NCBI GenBank assembly: GCA_003149835.1
Contig: QAMX01000020.1
Span: forward strand, 1 to 15,872
DNA: 15,872 nt
Source of the DNA: Clostridiales bacterium
GTDB lineage: Bacteria > Bacillota > Clostridia > Oscillospirales > QAMX01
Direction: 5' to 3'
The notes under the pieces were generated by a model. It was not told where the DNA came from and made no database searches. It saw only the letters and a list, made by a program, of their open reading frames with translations. This document shows positions 6,091 to 13,858 of this stretch, piece by piece. The position numbers and the translations under genes are program-made. Position 1 is the stretch's first letter. Each line of letters begins with the position of its first letter.

Positions 6091-8469
6091 TCAGATGAGT
6101 TTGAGGAACATTCCGAGAATCCGTTTGACGCATACTTCGAGGTCGGCCCGCGTCAGCTCGCCTTTTTCAAGAGCGGCTTTGAGCTCCTGCGGATAGCCGC
6201 AGTGCATTTTCATATCGTTTCCGGCTCTGACCTCCTGGACAGGGTCGTTTTTAACGCCCCAGTCGGTAGTAACCATGCCGCCGAAGCCCCACTCGTTTCG
6301 GAGAATGCCGGTCAGAAGCTCATAGTTTTCGGAGGTGTGCTGGCCGTTGATGAGGTTGTAGGAGGACATCACCGTCCACGGATCCGCTTCCTTGACGCAG
6401 ATCTCAAAGCCTTTGAGGTAAATTTCGCGCAGCGCCCGCTCGGACAGGCGGGCGTCGCAGATCGTGCGGCCGGCTTCCTTGCTGTTGCAGGCGAAGTGCT
6501 TCATGGAAACGGCGACCTTCTGGGATTGAATGCCCCGGATCTCCGCGGCGGCAATCTTGCCTGTGAGCAGGGGATCCTCCGAGAAATACTCGAAGTTGCG
6601 CCCGCAGAGCGGATCGCGGTGGATGTTGAGCGCCGGAGCCAGCCAGACGCCGAGGTTGTTTTCGCGAAGCTCCGCGGCGCTGGCCGCGCCGAAGCGCTCG
6701 ACCAGGTCGGCGTCCCATGTGGCGGCGAACAGCGTCGCGCACGGCCACGCCGTGGTGTAGATGCCGACCTCCTCGGTGTTGAGGCGCAGACCGGCCGGAC
6801 CGTCGGCCGTCGGGACCGCGGGCACGCCGAGCCGCGCCAGACCGCCGAAGCAGCCGGTGTTTGCAACGCCGGTCGGAGCATGGCCGCCGACAAAATCCAT
6901 CAGCTCGTCGTCTGTGAACTGCGCCACAAATTCGTCCAGCGTAACGGTTTCTCCGACGGCGTCGAACCGCGCGGGCGGTTCGGGAGCTTGGGCGCCGGAG
7001 GGGGCGTTGAAGCCGTTTGAATGCCGCTCCGCGCCGGTGGGGAGCTTCTCGTAGCTCCCGTCGGAGAGCATACGTTTTTCAAGCTTGGAAGGCGCGCAGA
7101 GCGAGGTGAGCTGTTCGGCGACGGCGTCCTGCGCGACCTCGTATTCATAAGCGAGCTTTTCCGCAGCTCTGACGGAGCTGCCGAGATAAAACGCATACCG
7201 GCCCTTTTCGAGCACATAGGCCGCCTTGCGGACCTTGCCGGTGTCGTCGAAGCTCGCCATGTCCCGGACGTCAAAGCTCAACGCCACGACCTCCGAAGCG
7301 CCCGGCGCCAGCAGGGCGGTTTTTTTAAAGGCGGCGAGTTCTCTTGCGGGCTTGCCGAGCTTTCCCTGCGGCGCGCTGTAATAGAGCTCGACGACCTCTC
7401 TGCCGGCGCGGGAGCCGGTATTGGTCACGGTGACCGCGGCGGCGATTTTTCCGTCGCTTTCGCCGCAGACCGCCCCGCGCATGGAAAAGCTGGTATAGGA
7501 GAGGCCGTAGCCGAAGGGATAGCGCACCTGCTCCTGCGCGCCGGGAACGGTTTCAAAGTAGCGGTATCCCACATAAATGTCGTCGCTGTAATCCAGATAA
7601 GAGAAATCCTTGACAAAATCCTCCTTCGTCGGGTAGAAGTCATAGGATTTCGCTATCGTATCGGCCAGCTTGCCCGACGGGTTGACGTCGCCGCAGAGGA
7701 TGTCTGCAATCGCCGCGCCGCCCTCCATGCCCGCCTGCCAGGCCATCAGCACAGCGGGAATCTTCGGGTTTTCGGCGAAAAATTCACAGTCGACGACGGC
7801 GCCGGCGTTCAGCACGATCACGACCTTTTTAAAAAGCGCGCAGGCTCTGTCGATCAGAGCCTTTTCGTTGTCCGAAAGATAGTAATCGCCGGCGACCGGA
7901 CGGCGGTCGGTGCCCTCGGCGGAAAAGCGGCTGATCGTGATGACGGCCGTGTCGGCGTTCTGCGCCGCGGAGACGATCAGGCTGTCGGGGACGACGGCTT
8001 CGACGACATGCATGCTGTAAAAGGTATCGTAGGTGATGTCGTCGCGCTCCTGACAGTAGGGCATGGCGTTGACCTTGTCCCAGATTTTTCCGATCTGCTG
8101 TTCGGTCGGGATTTTTTTGCCCTCGGTCTCGACATATTTCCGGTAGAAATCAATCAGCGGGGCGTACAGGGATACCTTGCCGTCCAGCTCCTTTTCGCGG
8201 AAGCCGTCATAGACGTTCCGCACATATCTGGCGTTTACGTCGCTGCTGCCGCCGCCGCCCTTGATGTATTCAATGGTCGCCTTGCCGAAGAGCGCTACCG
8301 TTTCCCCTTTTTTCAGAGGAAGCGCGCCGGAATCGTTTTTGAGAAGGACCATACCCTCCGCCGCCGCTTTTCGCGCGAGGGCGGCGTGCTCGGCCGAACC
8401 GGTAACGCAGCGGCCGTCCTTTCCCAAGGGGATACAGGGTTGAAATCTGAATCTGGCAAATTTGTCCAT
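6091..8469 (-). CDS. Glycoside hydrolase family 3 beta-glycosidase with reversed domain order
   Basis: The 792-residue protein has GH3 parts in swapped order. The alpha/beta sandwich domain comes first (about 25-290), then a fibronectin-III-like domain (about 340-445), then a linker rich in Pro, Ala and Gly (about 475-500), then the TIM-barrel domain (about 508-792). The nucleophile is predicted as Asp736 in VTTDWG. Other barrel landmarks are GRNFEYFSEDP (623-633) and KHF (657-659). Glu185 in SAEGTDRR is the probable acid/base by comparison with GH3 beta-glucosidases. This order is known from some ruminal GH3 beta-glucosidases. No signal peptide is seen, so it likely acts in the cytoplasm on imported oligosaccharides; beta-glucosidase is the default guess, though specificity is unknown. 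The start at 8469 has GGAG seven bases upstream. It lies 139 bp downstream of the URO-D-like gene on the same strand. Confidence 0.93.
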   Translation of the reverse strand: MDKFARFRFQPCIPLGKDGRCVTGSAEHAALARKAAAEGMVLLKNDSGALPLKKGETVALFGKATIEYIKGGGGSSDVNARYVRNVYDGFREKELDGKVSLYAPLIDFYRKYVETEGKKIPTEQQIGKIWDKVNAMPYCQERDDITYDTFYSMHVVEAVVPDSLIVSAAQNADTAVITISRFSAEGTDRRPVAGDYYLSDNEKALIDRACALFKKVVIVLNAGAVVDCEFFAENPKIPAVLMAWQAGMEGGAAIADILCGDVNPSGKLADTIAKSYDFYPTKEDFVKDFSYLDYSDDIYVGYRYFETVPGAQEQVRYPFGYGLSYTSFSMRGAVCGESDGKIAAAVTVTNTGSRAGREVVELYYSAPQGKLGKPARELAAFKKTALLAPGASEVVALSFDVRDMASFDDTGKVRKAAYVLEKGRYAFYLGSSVRAAEKLAYEYEVAQDAVAEQLTSLCAPSKLEKRMLSDGSYEKLPTGAERHSNGFNAPSGAQAPEPPARFDAVGETVTLDEFVAQFTDDELMDFVGGHAPTGVANTGCFGGLARLGVPAVPTADGPAGLRLNTEEVGIYTTAWPCATLFAATWDADLVERFGAASAAELRENNLGVWLAPALNIHRDPLCGRNFEYFSEDPLLTGKIAAAEIRGIQSQKVAVSMKHFACNSKEAGRTICDARLSERALREIYLKGFEICVKEADPWTVMSSYNLINGQHTSENYELLTGILRNEWGFGGMVTTDWGVKNDPVQEVRAGNDMKMHCGYPQELKAALEKGELTRADLEVCVKRILGMFLKLI

Positions 8470-8554
8470 AACAAAGCTCCGTTCTGCCGCCGGATGAATC
8501 CGCGCGGCTGCATATTGTCAGTCGGAAAGCTATTTTCCCCGCAAACCTTTCAAT

Positions 8555-8582
8555 CTCTGTGCGCGGACGGCCGCGCGCAGAG
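8555..8582 (-). other. Imperfect hairpin between the URO-D-like and GH3 genes
   Basis: Twelve-base arms (8555-8566 and 8571-8582) with a four-base loop pair with one mismatch when read as minus-strand RNA. No U-run follows, so it is not a classic terminator. It could stabilise the 3' end of the upstream message, or partly attenuate read-through into the GH3 gene. No clear separate GH3 promoter was found in this 139-bp gap. Confidence 0.35.
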
Positions 8583-8608
8583 GTCGACGGCGGAGCTGCG
8601 GAGCGTTC

Positions 8609-9724
8609 TCAGCCGAATACGGCGCGGAAGCGGTCGCAGTAATATTGAATGTTTTCCCACCTGGCGTCGGGCGGGATGCGGTGATCGGGGCAGGGGATAT
8701 AGCCGCCGAGCTCGACGAGCGGGCGCAGGCGCTCGATCTCCGCGTCGATGGCGGCGTAGTCGCGCGCAAAGACGCGCTTATCCATGCCGCCCACGCCGCG
8801 CAGCTCCGGACCGAACTTCGCGCGCCACGGCGCCATCGACGCGCCCCATGTGCCGACCTCGATGGGAAACATGGTGTTGACGCCGTTTTCAAGCCATGTG
8901 GGGATGAGCGCGTCGATACAGCCGTCGCAGTCCAGGGAGACGATGTCGCACCCGTGCGCCCTGAACAGATCGGTAATTTTTTTGTAATGCGGTCCGCAGA
9001 ATTCCTCAAAGACCTCGGGATTGACGAGCGGGCCGTTTTTAAAGCAGATATCCTCCCAGAAATGGCCGAAGTCCGGCCGGAGCCCCTGCGCGAGCAGCCC
9101 TTCGGTCACCCGGTAGCAGAGCTCGGCGATGGTGTCGATGATCTCCTTAAAGAGTCCCTCGTCGTCGGCGAGAATATAGCAGGCGCCGACGAGGCCGGCG
9201 TAATCGCGAAACTTTCCGTACAGCGAGCCGCAGGCGAGGCCGATGGGAAATTCGGAGCGTTCAAACGCTTCGAGCTGTTCTTTGGAAAAAACGGGGATGC
9301 GCTCGGGCGAAAATTGCAGCCGCGGCAGATATTCCTTTTCCCAGCTCTCGCGGTCGGTCAGCGTATGCCCGATCTCGGCCGGGATAGAGACGGCGCCGGG
9401 ACGGACGAGCACGATGACGCCGTCGCCGTTCTGCTCATGGCGCGAGCCGTCCGGCAGGGTTTTGACGACCTGGTGCGGGAAACCAGGGCGCAGGCCGGTG
9501 TGCCCGCCCGCTGACGGATTCCAGCCGAAATCAAAGCCGAGCTGCTCGGCGACCGCGCGTTCGGAAAAACGCTGCGGCTGACCGTTTGAATCGAGCGGGC
9601 GGCGGATATGCCCTTCCGCCTCAAATTTGTCATAGGTCTGATCCCAGAAACCGAAATGAACCAGCGGAATCCGATCCGCGGGGCGATGATGCAGAATCTC
9701 GCGGACACGTTCGCGGTGTGTCAT
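8609..9724 (-). CDS. Uroporphyrinogen decarboxylase (URO-D) family protein, MtaA/CmuA-like methyltransferase type
   Basis: The 371-residue protein starts MTHRERVREILHHRPADRIP, the usual opening of clostridial URO-D-like proteins that are not heme enzymes. Further landmarks are HFWEDICFKNGPLVNPEVFE (221-240), the acidic/Cys motif SLDCDGCID (263-271) and the C-terminal GGYIPCPDHRIPPD (340-353). Relatives such as MtaA move methyl groups between a corrinoid protein and a thiol, using a zinc site made of His and Cys. Cys266, Cys269, Cys345 and His348 are candidates, but I cannot confirm the ligands. No corrinoid protein or other heme gene is nearby. The start at 9724 is chosen because an AAAGG Shine-Dalgarno site lies nine bases upstream and a good promoter at 9814-9842 would fall inside any longer frame. 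It precedes the GH3 gene on the same strand, which hints at a linked role in glycoside or aryl-ether breakdown. Confidence 0.88.
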   Translation of the reverse strand: MTHRERVREILHHRPADRIPLVHFGFWDQTYDKFEAEGHIRRPLDSNGQPQRFSERAVAEQLGFDFGWNPSAGGHTGLRPGFPHQVVKTLPDGSRHEQNGDGVIVLVRPGAVSIPAEIGHTLTDRESWEKEYLPRLQFSPERIPVFSKEQLEAFERSEFPIGLACGSLYGKFRDYAGLVGACYILADDEGLFKEIIDTIAELCYRVTEGLLAQGLRPDFGHFWEDICFKNGPLVNPEVFEEFCGPHYKKITDLFRAHGCDIVSLDCDGCIDALIPTWLENGVNTMFPIEVGTWGASMAPWRAKFGPELRGVGGMDKRVFARDYAAIDAEIERLRPLVELGGYIPCPDHRIPPDARWENIQYYCDRFRAVFG

Positions 9725-9813
9725 GTTATCACGCCTTTCCATATAAATCAATAAATCAGAAAAATAAGGGACAAGGTTTTTTTGATCCGATGAGCGACGA
9801 TCTGTCGGGAAAT

Positions 9814-9842
9814 ATTGTAACATAGATTTTCCCGTCATGCAA
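9814..9842 (-). promoter_or_regulatory. Sigma-A promoter of the URO-D-like gene
   Basis: On the minus strand TTGCAT (9842-9837) and TACAAT (9819-9814) are separated by exactly 17 bases. Transcription would begin near 9807, giving a leader of about 80 bases to the ATG at 9724. It probably also serves the GH3 gene downstream. The position rules out the longer frame beginning at 9838 as the real protein. Confidence 0.75.
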
Positions 9843-10036
9843 CAGCGATTTCCGTGAGGACCGCCATAAGCGCCGGTCGGTTCGCAACCCTTTTCTGTCC
9901 CGGGCGTTACAGCGCCGAGGGAGAGAACGCCGCAGTTTCAAAAAACGGCCGCGCCGTCTGAACAGAGGAGCCGCCGCGAATGGGCGGGGCCGATCTTTTT
10001 CTGACCTCGCAGCAGCGGCCGGCGCGCTCCTCGCGA
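9843..10036. other. Non-coding stretch between the divergent URO-D-like and dpaA genes
   Basis: The whole divergent gap (9725-10103) is 379 bp. Besides the minus-strand promoter and a weak sporulation-type promoter candidate listed separately, this stretch has only short inverted repeats (for example ACGGC/GCCGT near 9947-9959). I see no gene, RNA or terminator with a U-run. Confidence 0.45.
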
Positions 10037-10064
10037 ACCAACCCGCGCCGCGCCGAATATACTG
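10037..10064 (+). promoter_or_regulatory. Weak candidate sigma-K-type promoter of dpaA
   Basis: AC (10037-10038) is followed after 16 bases by GAATATACTG (10055-10064), which fits the mother-cell sigma-K -10 pattern GCATANNNTA with two mismatches. No sigma-A -35 box lies at the right distance. In Bacillus the homologous spoVF genes are read by sigma-K, so such a site is expected here, but the match itself is weak. Confidence 0.22.
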
Positions 10065-10103
10065 AAATGAAGTCTGATTGCCTGATGAAAGGGAGTCACG
10101 CGT

Positions 10104-10976
10104 ATGAATTTTGCGATCATCGGCGGCGACATGCGCCAACTGTACGTCTGCGCCGCCTTGGAAAAGCGCGGTTGTACTGTGACCTTGTTTGGTTTTGAGC
10201 AGTGCGAAAACGCCAAGAGCCGCTATCGGTTCGCGGCCGCGCCGGAAGAAGCCGCCGCGGGCGCCGACTGCGTGCTGCTGCCGTTTCCGGCGGAAAACGA
10301 ACGAAAGAATATCAACGCGCCGTTCTGCTGTACGGAGATCTATATGCCCGACGTTTTTTCGGCGGTCAAAGCGGGGACGCCCGTTCTCGGCGGAAAGCTC
10401 AGCGAGGGGATGATGGAGTGCGCGGCGCGGCACAAGATCCAGCTCTTTGACTACGCCGCGCGGGAGGAACTGATTATCAAAAACGCAATCCCAAGCGCGG
10501 AGGGCGCGATTCAGATCGCCATGGAGGAGCTGCCGATTACCCTGAACGGCTCGAACTGCCTCGTGACGGGCTACGGGCGTATCGGCAAGGTGCTGTCGGC
10601 CATGCTGTCGGCGCTCGGCGCCAGGGTGACGGTTTCGGCCCGCAAGGCGGCCGACATGGAATGGATTCGCTTTCACGGCTGTCAAGCGGTCGAGACCGGG
10701 GCGCTCAGCGGTCAAATCGGCGATTTCGACGCCGTATTCAATACGGTTCCGTCGCTGATTTTTACGCAGGAGCTGATCGAACAGCTTCCGGAGGCCTGTC
10801 TGATCATCGATCTGGCGAGTATGCCGGGCGGCGTGGATTTTTCCGCCGCGCGCCGCGCGCCGCGAAAGGCGATTCACGCCCTTTCCCTGCCGGGAAAGGT
10901 GGCGCCGGCGACGGCCGGAGAAGCCGTCGCGGAGACGGTGCTGAATCTGCTGAAAGAGACGGGGCTGGAGCCCTGA
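10104..10976 (+). CDS. dpaA: Dipicolinate synthase subunit A (SpoVFA)
   Basis: Together with DpaB this mother-cell enzyme oxidises a dihydrodipicolinate-pathway intermediate to dipicolinic acid, which is then loaded with Ca2+ into the spore core. The 290 residues match the family. A first Rossmann-like domain begins with MNFAIIGGDMRQLYVCAAL. A second nucleotide-binding fold has VTGYGRIGK (154-162). Later landmarks are ASMPGGVDF (238-246) and LPGKVAPATAG (262-272), typical of SpoVFA. The start has a strong Shine-Dalgarno site (AAAGGGAG, about nine bases upstream). Its presence shows the organism makes endospores or descends from one that did. The partner dpaB follows after 226 bp instead of the usual tight linkage. 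Confidence 0.95.
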   Translation: MNFAIIGGDMRQLYVCAALEKRGCTVTLFGFEQCENAKSRYRFAAAPEEAAAGADCVLLPFPAENERKNINAPFCCTEIYMPDVFSAVKAGTPVLGGKLSEGMMECAARHKIQLFDYAAREELIIKNAIPSAEGAIQIAMEELPITLNGSNCLVTGYGRIGKVLSAMLSALGARVTVSARKAADMEWIRFHGCQAVETGALSGQIGDFDAVFNTVPSLIFTQELIEQLPEACLIIDLASMPGGVDFSAARRAPRKAIHALSLPGKVAPATAGEAVAETVLNLLKETGLEP

Positions 10977-11015
10977 GAGCTCTACGGCGGCAGGGCCGGA
11001 CGTCTGACGGACAGG

Positions 11016-11029
11016 ATCGGCATGCCGAT
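11016..11029. repeat. Perfect 14-bp palindrome in the dpaA-dpaB gap
   Basis: ATCGGCATGCCGAT is its own reverse complement. It sits 40 bp after the dpaA stop. As DNA it could bind a dimeric regulator; as RNA it cannot fold tightly because it has no loop. No second copy was noticed in the window. Function unknown. Confidence 0.35.
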
Positions 11030-11123
11030 ATCCGGCAGTTGGATGGCCGCCGGCCGTGGGACGGCGGCAAAAGCCCTGAATGGCAAAAAGGCGCAGCGGT
11101 TTTCAAAAAACGGATAAAGCCGC

Positions 11124-11163
11124 CGGGCGGGCTGGAATTTCCGCGGCGAACAGCTCCCGCCCG
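11124..11163 (+). other. GC-rich hairpin in the leader before dpaB
   Basis: CGGGCGGG (11124-11131) pairs with CCCGCCCG (11156-11163), extended inward by CTG (11132-11134) and CAG (11151-11153) across a two-base bulge, with a loop of 16 bases. No U-run follows. It ends 39 bases before the dpaB start, and might pause transcription or shield the message from decay. dpaB itself lacks an obvious strong Shine-Dalgarno site. Confidence 0.35.
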
Positions 11164-11202
11164 AACCGACAGACCGCCGCGGAGAAACGGAAATAAGAAA
11201 AT

Positions 11203-11802
11203 ATGGATACGGAAATCAAACGGAGAATGGGCTTTGCGCTGTGCGGCTCGTTCTGTACGTTTTCGCGCGTGATCGAAACGGTTGCGGCGCTGGCCGCAAG
11301 CGGCTGGTCGGTCACGCCGATCATGAGCTTTCACAGCGCCGCTACGGACACGCGCTTCGGCGCCGCGTCGCACTTTCGCGGCGCGCTGGAACAGATCTGC
11401 CGCTGCGCGGTCATCGACAGCATCGCGGCGGCCGAGCCGATCGGCCCGAAAAAACTGTTCGACGTCCTTGTCGTCGCGCCCGCCACGGGCAACACCATCG
11501 CCAAGCTCGCGGCAGGCATCGCCGATACGCCGCCGACGCTGGCGGTCAAATCGCATCTGCGCAACAACCGGCCGGTCGTCGTCGCGGTTTCGACCAACGA
11601 CGGACTGGGCGCAAACGCAAAAAACATCGGCTGCCTGATGGCGCGCAAGCATATATATTTCGTCCCGTTCCGGCAGGACGACCCGACGGGCAAGCCCAAT
11701 TCCGTCGTCGCGGATTTTCAGCTGATCGGGGCGGCGGCCGAGGCCGCGCTGCGGGGCGAGCAGCTTCAACCGGTTTTGCTGGCGCCGGAAAAAAGTGGTT
11801 GA
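11203..11802 (+). CDS. dpaB: Dipicolinate synthase subunit B (SpoVFB), flavoprotein family
   Basis: This is the second subunit of dipicolinate synthase, acting in the mother cell late in sporulation. The 199 residues equal the family length. It belongs to the flavoprotein/decarboxylase-like fold: MGFALCGSFCTFS (9-21) is the first nucleotide loop, TDTRFG (48-53) and EPIGPKK (78-84) are typical SpoVFB motifs, and APATGNTIAKLAAGIADTP (92-110) is the conserved cofactor-binding segment, followed by STNDGLG (130-136). I keep the ATG at 11203 because Bacillus SpoVFB also has about nine residues before the GF motif, even though the Shine-Dalgarno site is poor; the internal ATG at 11227 has GGAG only one base away. 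The stop codon lies within the -35 box of the next promoter. Confidence 0.95.
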   Translation: MDTEIKRRMGFALCGSFCTFSRVIETVAALAASGWSVTPIMSFHSAATDTRFGAASHFRGALEQICRCAVIDSIAAAEPIGPKKLFDVLVVAPATGNTIAKLAAGIADTPPTLAVKSHLRNNRPVVVAVSTNDGLGANAKNIGCLMARKHIYFVPFRQDDPTGKPNSVVADFQLIGAAAEAALRGEQLQPVLLAPEKSG

Positions 11803-11826
11803 CAAGCGCATAAAATGTGATATGAT
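11799..11826 (+). promoter_or_regulatory. Strong extended -10 sigma-A promoter of the DUF4838 gene
   Basis: TTGACA (11799-11804) and TATGAT (11821-11826) are 16 bases apart, with TG at 11818-11819 giving an extended -10 element. The -35 box overlaps the TGA stop of dpaB (11800-11802). Transcription should begin near 11833, leaving a leader of about 75 bases in which GCGGAGC and GCTCCGC arms could pair. This separates the next gene from sporulation control. Confidence 0.8.
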
Positions 11827-11907
11827 AGAACAAACGACAGCGGAGCGGCCAACATGGCGGACCGCTTTGCGCCTGCTCCGCACCGTATAAAGGAGTGGTG
11901 ACAGCCA

Positions 11908-13629
11908 ATGAACGGAACATACCCTGTCAAAGAGCTTCGGATCGCCGGAACGGAGATCGGCCGTTTTGCCGTCTGCGTCGAGCCGGGCGCGGGAGAAACC
12001 GCCGCTTACGCCGCGGAGGAGCTGCGTCGATACATAGCGGAGGCGACGGGCGAGACGCTCGCTGCGACCGGCGGCGACAAGCAAATCCGTATCTTCAAAT
12101 GCGGTGAAACCGCGGACGGCGGCTCCCTCGGCGAGGATGATTTTGAAATTTCCGTCGAAGCGGGCAACCTCCTGCTCAAAGGCGGCGGGAACCGCGGCGT
12201 GCTCTATGCGATCTATTCATTTTTAGAGGAGACCGTCGGCTGCCGCTGGTATACGGCCGAGGTGGAGCGGATTCTCCCGGCTGAACGGATCGATGTGGAA
12301 GAGGGCTACCGCCGCGTCGAGCGCGCCGTGTTTGAATACCGCGACAGCTTCTGGCACAATTTTATCAACGAGCCGGAATTCCGCGTCAAGCACAAGACTA
12401 ACACCGACAGCGGCAAACCCATTCCCGAGCGCCTCGGCGGCCGGGTCGGCTACAACGGCTTTGTCCATACGCTGACGACGAGCCTCTGCGCCGCCGACAA
12501 ATATTTTGAAACCCACCCCGAATACTTCGCGCTGCGCGAAGGCGTCCGCGTGCCCAAACAGCTCTGTCTGACAAATCCCGACGTGCTGAAAATCGTCACG
12601 GAGGATGTGCTCGAACGCCTCGCGGAGAACAAGCAGCGGATCATCTCTGTCTCGCAGCATGACAATCAGGAATTCTGCACCTGCGAACGCTGCCGCGCCG
12701 TCGACGAGGAGGAAGGGAGCCATATGGGCTCGCTGCTGCGTTTCGTTAACGCCGTGGCCGACGCGGTCGCGGAGCGCTATCCCGACGTGATGGTGGATAC
12801 GCTCGCCTATCAGTACACGCGCAATATCCCGAAGCACACCGTCCCGCGCGACAACGTGATCATTCGCCTCTGCTCGATTGAATGCTGCTTCCGCCATCCG
12901 CTGACGGACGAAGCCTGCGAGGAGAACCGCCGCTTCAAAAAGGACATTGAGGATTGGAATACGATTTGCGATAACCTCTATATCTGGGACTACACGACGG
13001 ATTTCTCGCACTACATCGCGCCGTTCCCGAATTTTGAGGCCATCGCGCCCAATGTCCGCTTCTTTGCCGAGCACCATGTCAAGGGGCTGTTTGAGCAGGG
13101 GACCTATAACGGAATCGGCGGCGAGCTCGGCGAGCTGCGCGGCTATCTTCTGGCGAAGCTGATCTGGAATCCCTACATGAGCGGGGAGGAATACCGCCGC
13201 CACCTGCTGGATTTCTGCGAGGGCTACTATGGCCCGGGCGGAAAGCAGATCGCGGATTATATCGGAATTTTACAGGAGACGACCCGCGACCAGCATGTCG
13301 GCTGTTTCGCCAATCCGGCGCATGTGCTGACCGAATATGCGGAGCGCCTCGACGAGATCAACGCCCTCTGGGATCAAGCCGAAGCCGCCGCGCGCTCGGA
13401 GGCCGAGCTGGGCAGGATTCAGAAATCGCGCATGTCGGTGATGTACGCCGATCTCCTGCTCCGCTGGGACGAGCGGATGGCAAACGGCGAAGCGGAAAAG
13501 CTGGCGGCGGAAAACAAAGCCTTCTACGAGCTGTACGTCAAACATAACGTCCGCCTCAACGAGTGGGGCGCGCTGAAAGAAGGGCCTGATTTTACAAAGC
13601 GGCTCGACGCTTGGGAAAAGGTCCGCTGA
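11908..13629 (+). CDS. DUF4838 domain-containing protein, putative carbohydrate-active enzyme
   Basis: The 573-residue protein has an N-terminal domain (about 1-130) like the small domain ahead of GH20/GH67-type barrels, with the family stretch AAYAAEELRRYI (32-43) and the segment GNRGVLYAIYSFLEETVGCRWY (94-115). The DUF4838 region follows (about 135-440), marked by SVSQHDN (247-253), the cysteine cluster CTCERC (257-262), and LLRFVNAVADAVAERYPD (277-294). A helical tail ends the protein. No signal peptide is seen, while many relatives are secreted. Glycan binding or hydrolysis is inferred from family context; no catalytic residue is proven. AAGGAG at 11890-11895 is 12 bases from the ATG, rather far; GGTGA at 11898-11902 may help. 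It has its own promoter and ends 27 bases before a strong hairpin. Confidence 0.87.
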   Translation: MNGTYPVKELRIAGTEIGRFAVCVEPGAGETAAYAAEELRRYIAEATGETLAATGGDKQIRIFKCGETADGGSLGEDDFEISVEAGNLLLKGGGNRGVLYAIYSFLEETVGCRWYTAEVERILPAERIDVEEGYRRVERAVFEYRDSFWHNFINEPEFRVKHKTNTDSGKPIPERLGGRVGYNGFVHTLTTSLCAADKYFETHPEYFALREGVRVPKQLCLTNPDVLKIVTEDVLERLAENKQRIISVSQHDNQEFCTCERCRAVDEEEGSHMGSLLRFVNAVADAVAERYPDVMVDTLAYQYTRNIPKHTVPRDNVIIRLCSIECCFRHPLTDEACEENRRFKKDIEDWNTICDNLYIWDYTTDFSHYIAPFPNFEAIAPNVRFFAEHHVKGLFEQGTYNGIGGELGELRGYLLAKLIWNPYMSGEEYRRHLLDFCEGYYGPGGKQIADYIGILQETTRDQHVGCFANPAHVLTEYAERLDEINALWDQAEAAARSEAELGRIQKSRMSVMYADLLLRWDERMANGEAEKLAAENKAFYELYVKHNVRLNEWGALKEGPDFTKRLDAWEKVR

Positions 13630-13656
13630 AAAACGCGCTGGAAAACGACAACATGA

Positions 13657-13690
13657 GGGCGGCTCCGGCGACAATGCGCCGGAGCCGCCC
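13657..13690 (+). terminator. Perfect 14-bp hairpin after the DUF4838 gene, without a U-run
   Basis: GGGCGGCTCCGGCG (13657-13670) and its exact complement (13677-13690) flank a six-base loop (ACAATG). Only CGTCCGTC follows, so the U-tract of a standard intrinsic terminator is missing. Position just after a stop codon and just before the next promoter (13722) still argues for a 3'-end role, either as a U-less terminator or an RNA-stability element. Confidence 0.6.
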
Positions 13691-13721
13691 CGTCCGTCTG
13701 AGGATGTTTACACAATCACGC

Positions 13722-13750
13722 TTTACTTTTTCCGGCGGGGACGATATAAT
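13722..13750 (+). promoter_or_regulatory. Sigma-A promoter of the nucleotidyltransferase gene
   Basis: TTTACT (13722-13727) and a perfect TATAAT (13745-13750) are separated by 17 bases. Transcription would start near 13757, about 100 bases ahead of the ATG at 13859. The hairpin at 13657-13690 insulates it from the DUF4838 gene. Confidence 0.75.
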
Positions 13751-13858
13751 AGAGGCATCTGTTGGGCGTTTTGGAATTTTATGGTTCATATTTAGGGCTC
13801 AACACGGATGAAACGGGAACAACCGGTAAAAAATACAGAGGAAAAGGGGCTTGTCCGT

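Noticed and set aside
7021-8880. Long plus-strand open frame (619 codons) opposite the GH3 gene
   Set aside because: It is antisense to a clear GH3 protein with intact motifs. Its translation has no recognisable domain, and it runs past the GH3 start. GC-rich coding DNA often leaves such open frames on the other strand.
9725-9838. Upstream extension of the URO-D-like protein to an ATG at 9838
   Set aside because: The extension covers the promoter at 9814-9842 and does not resemble the family. ATG 9724 has a Shine-Dalgarno site and the conserved N-terminus.
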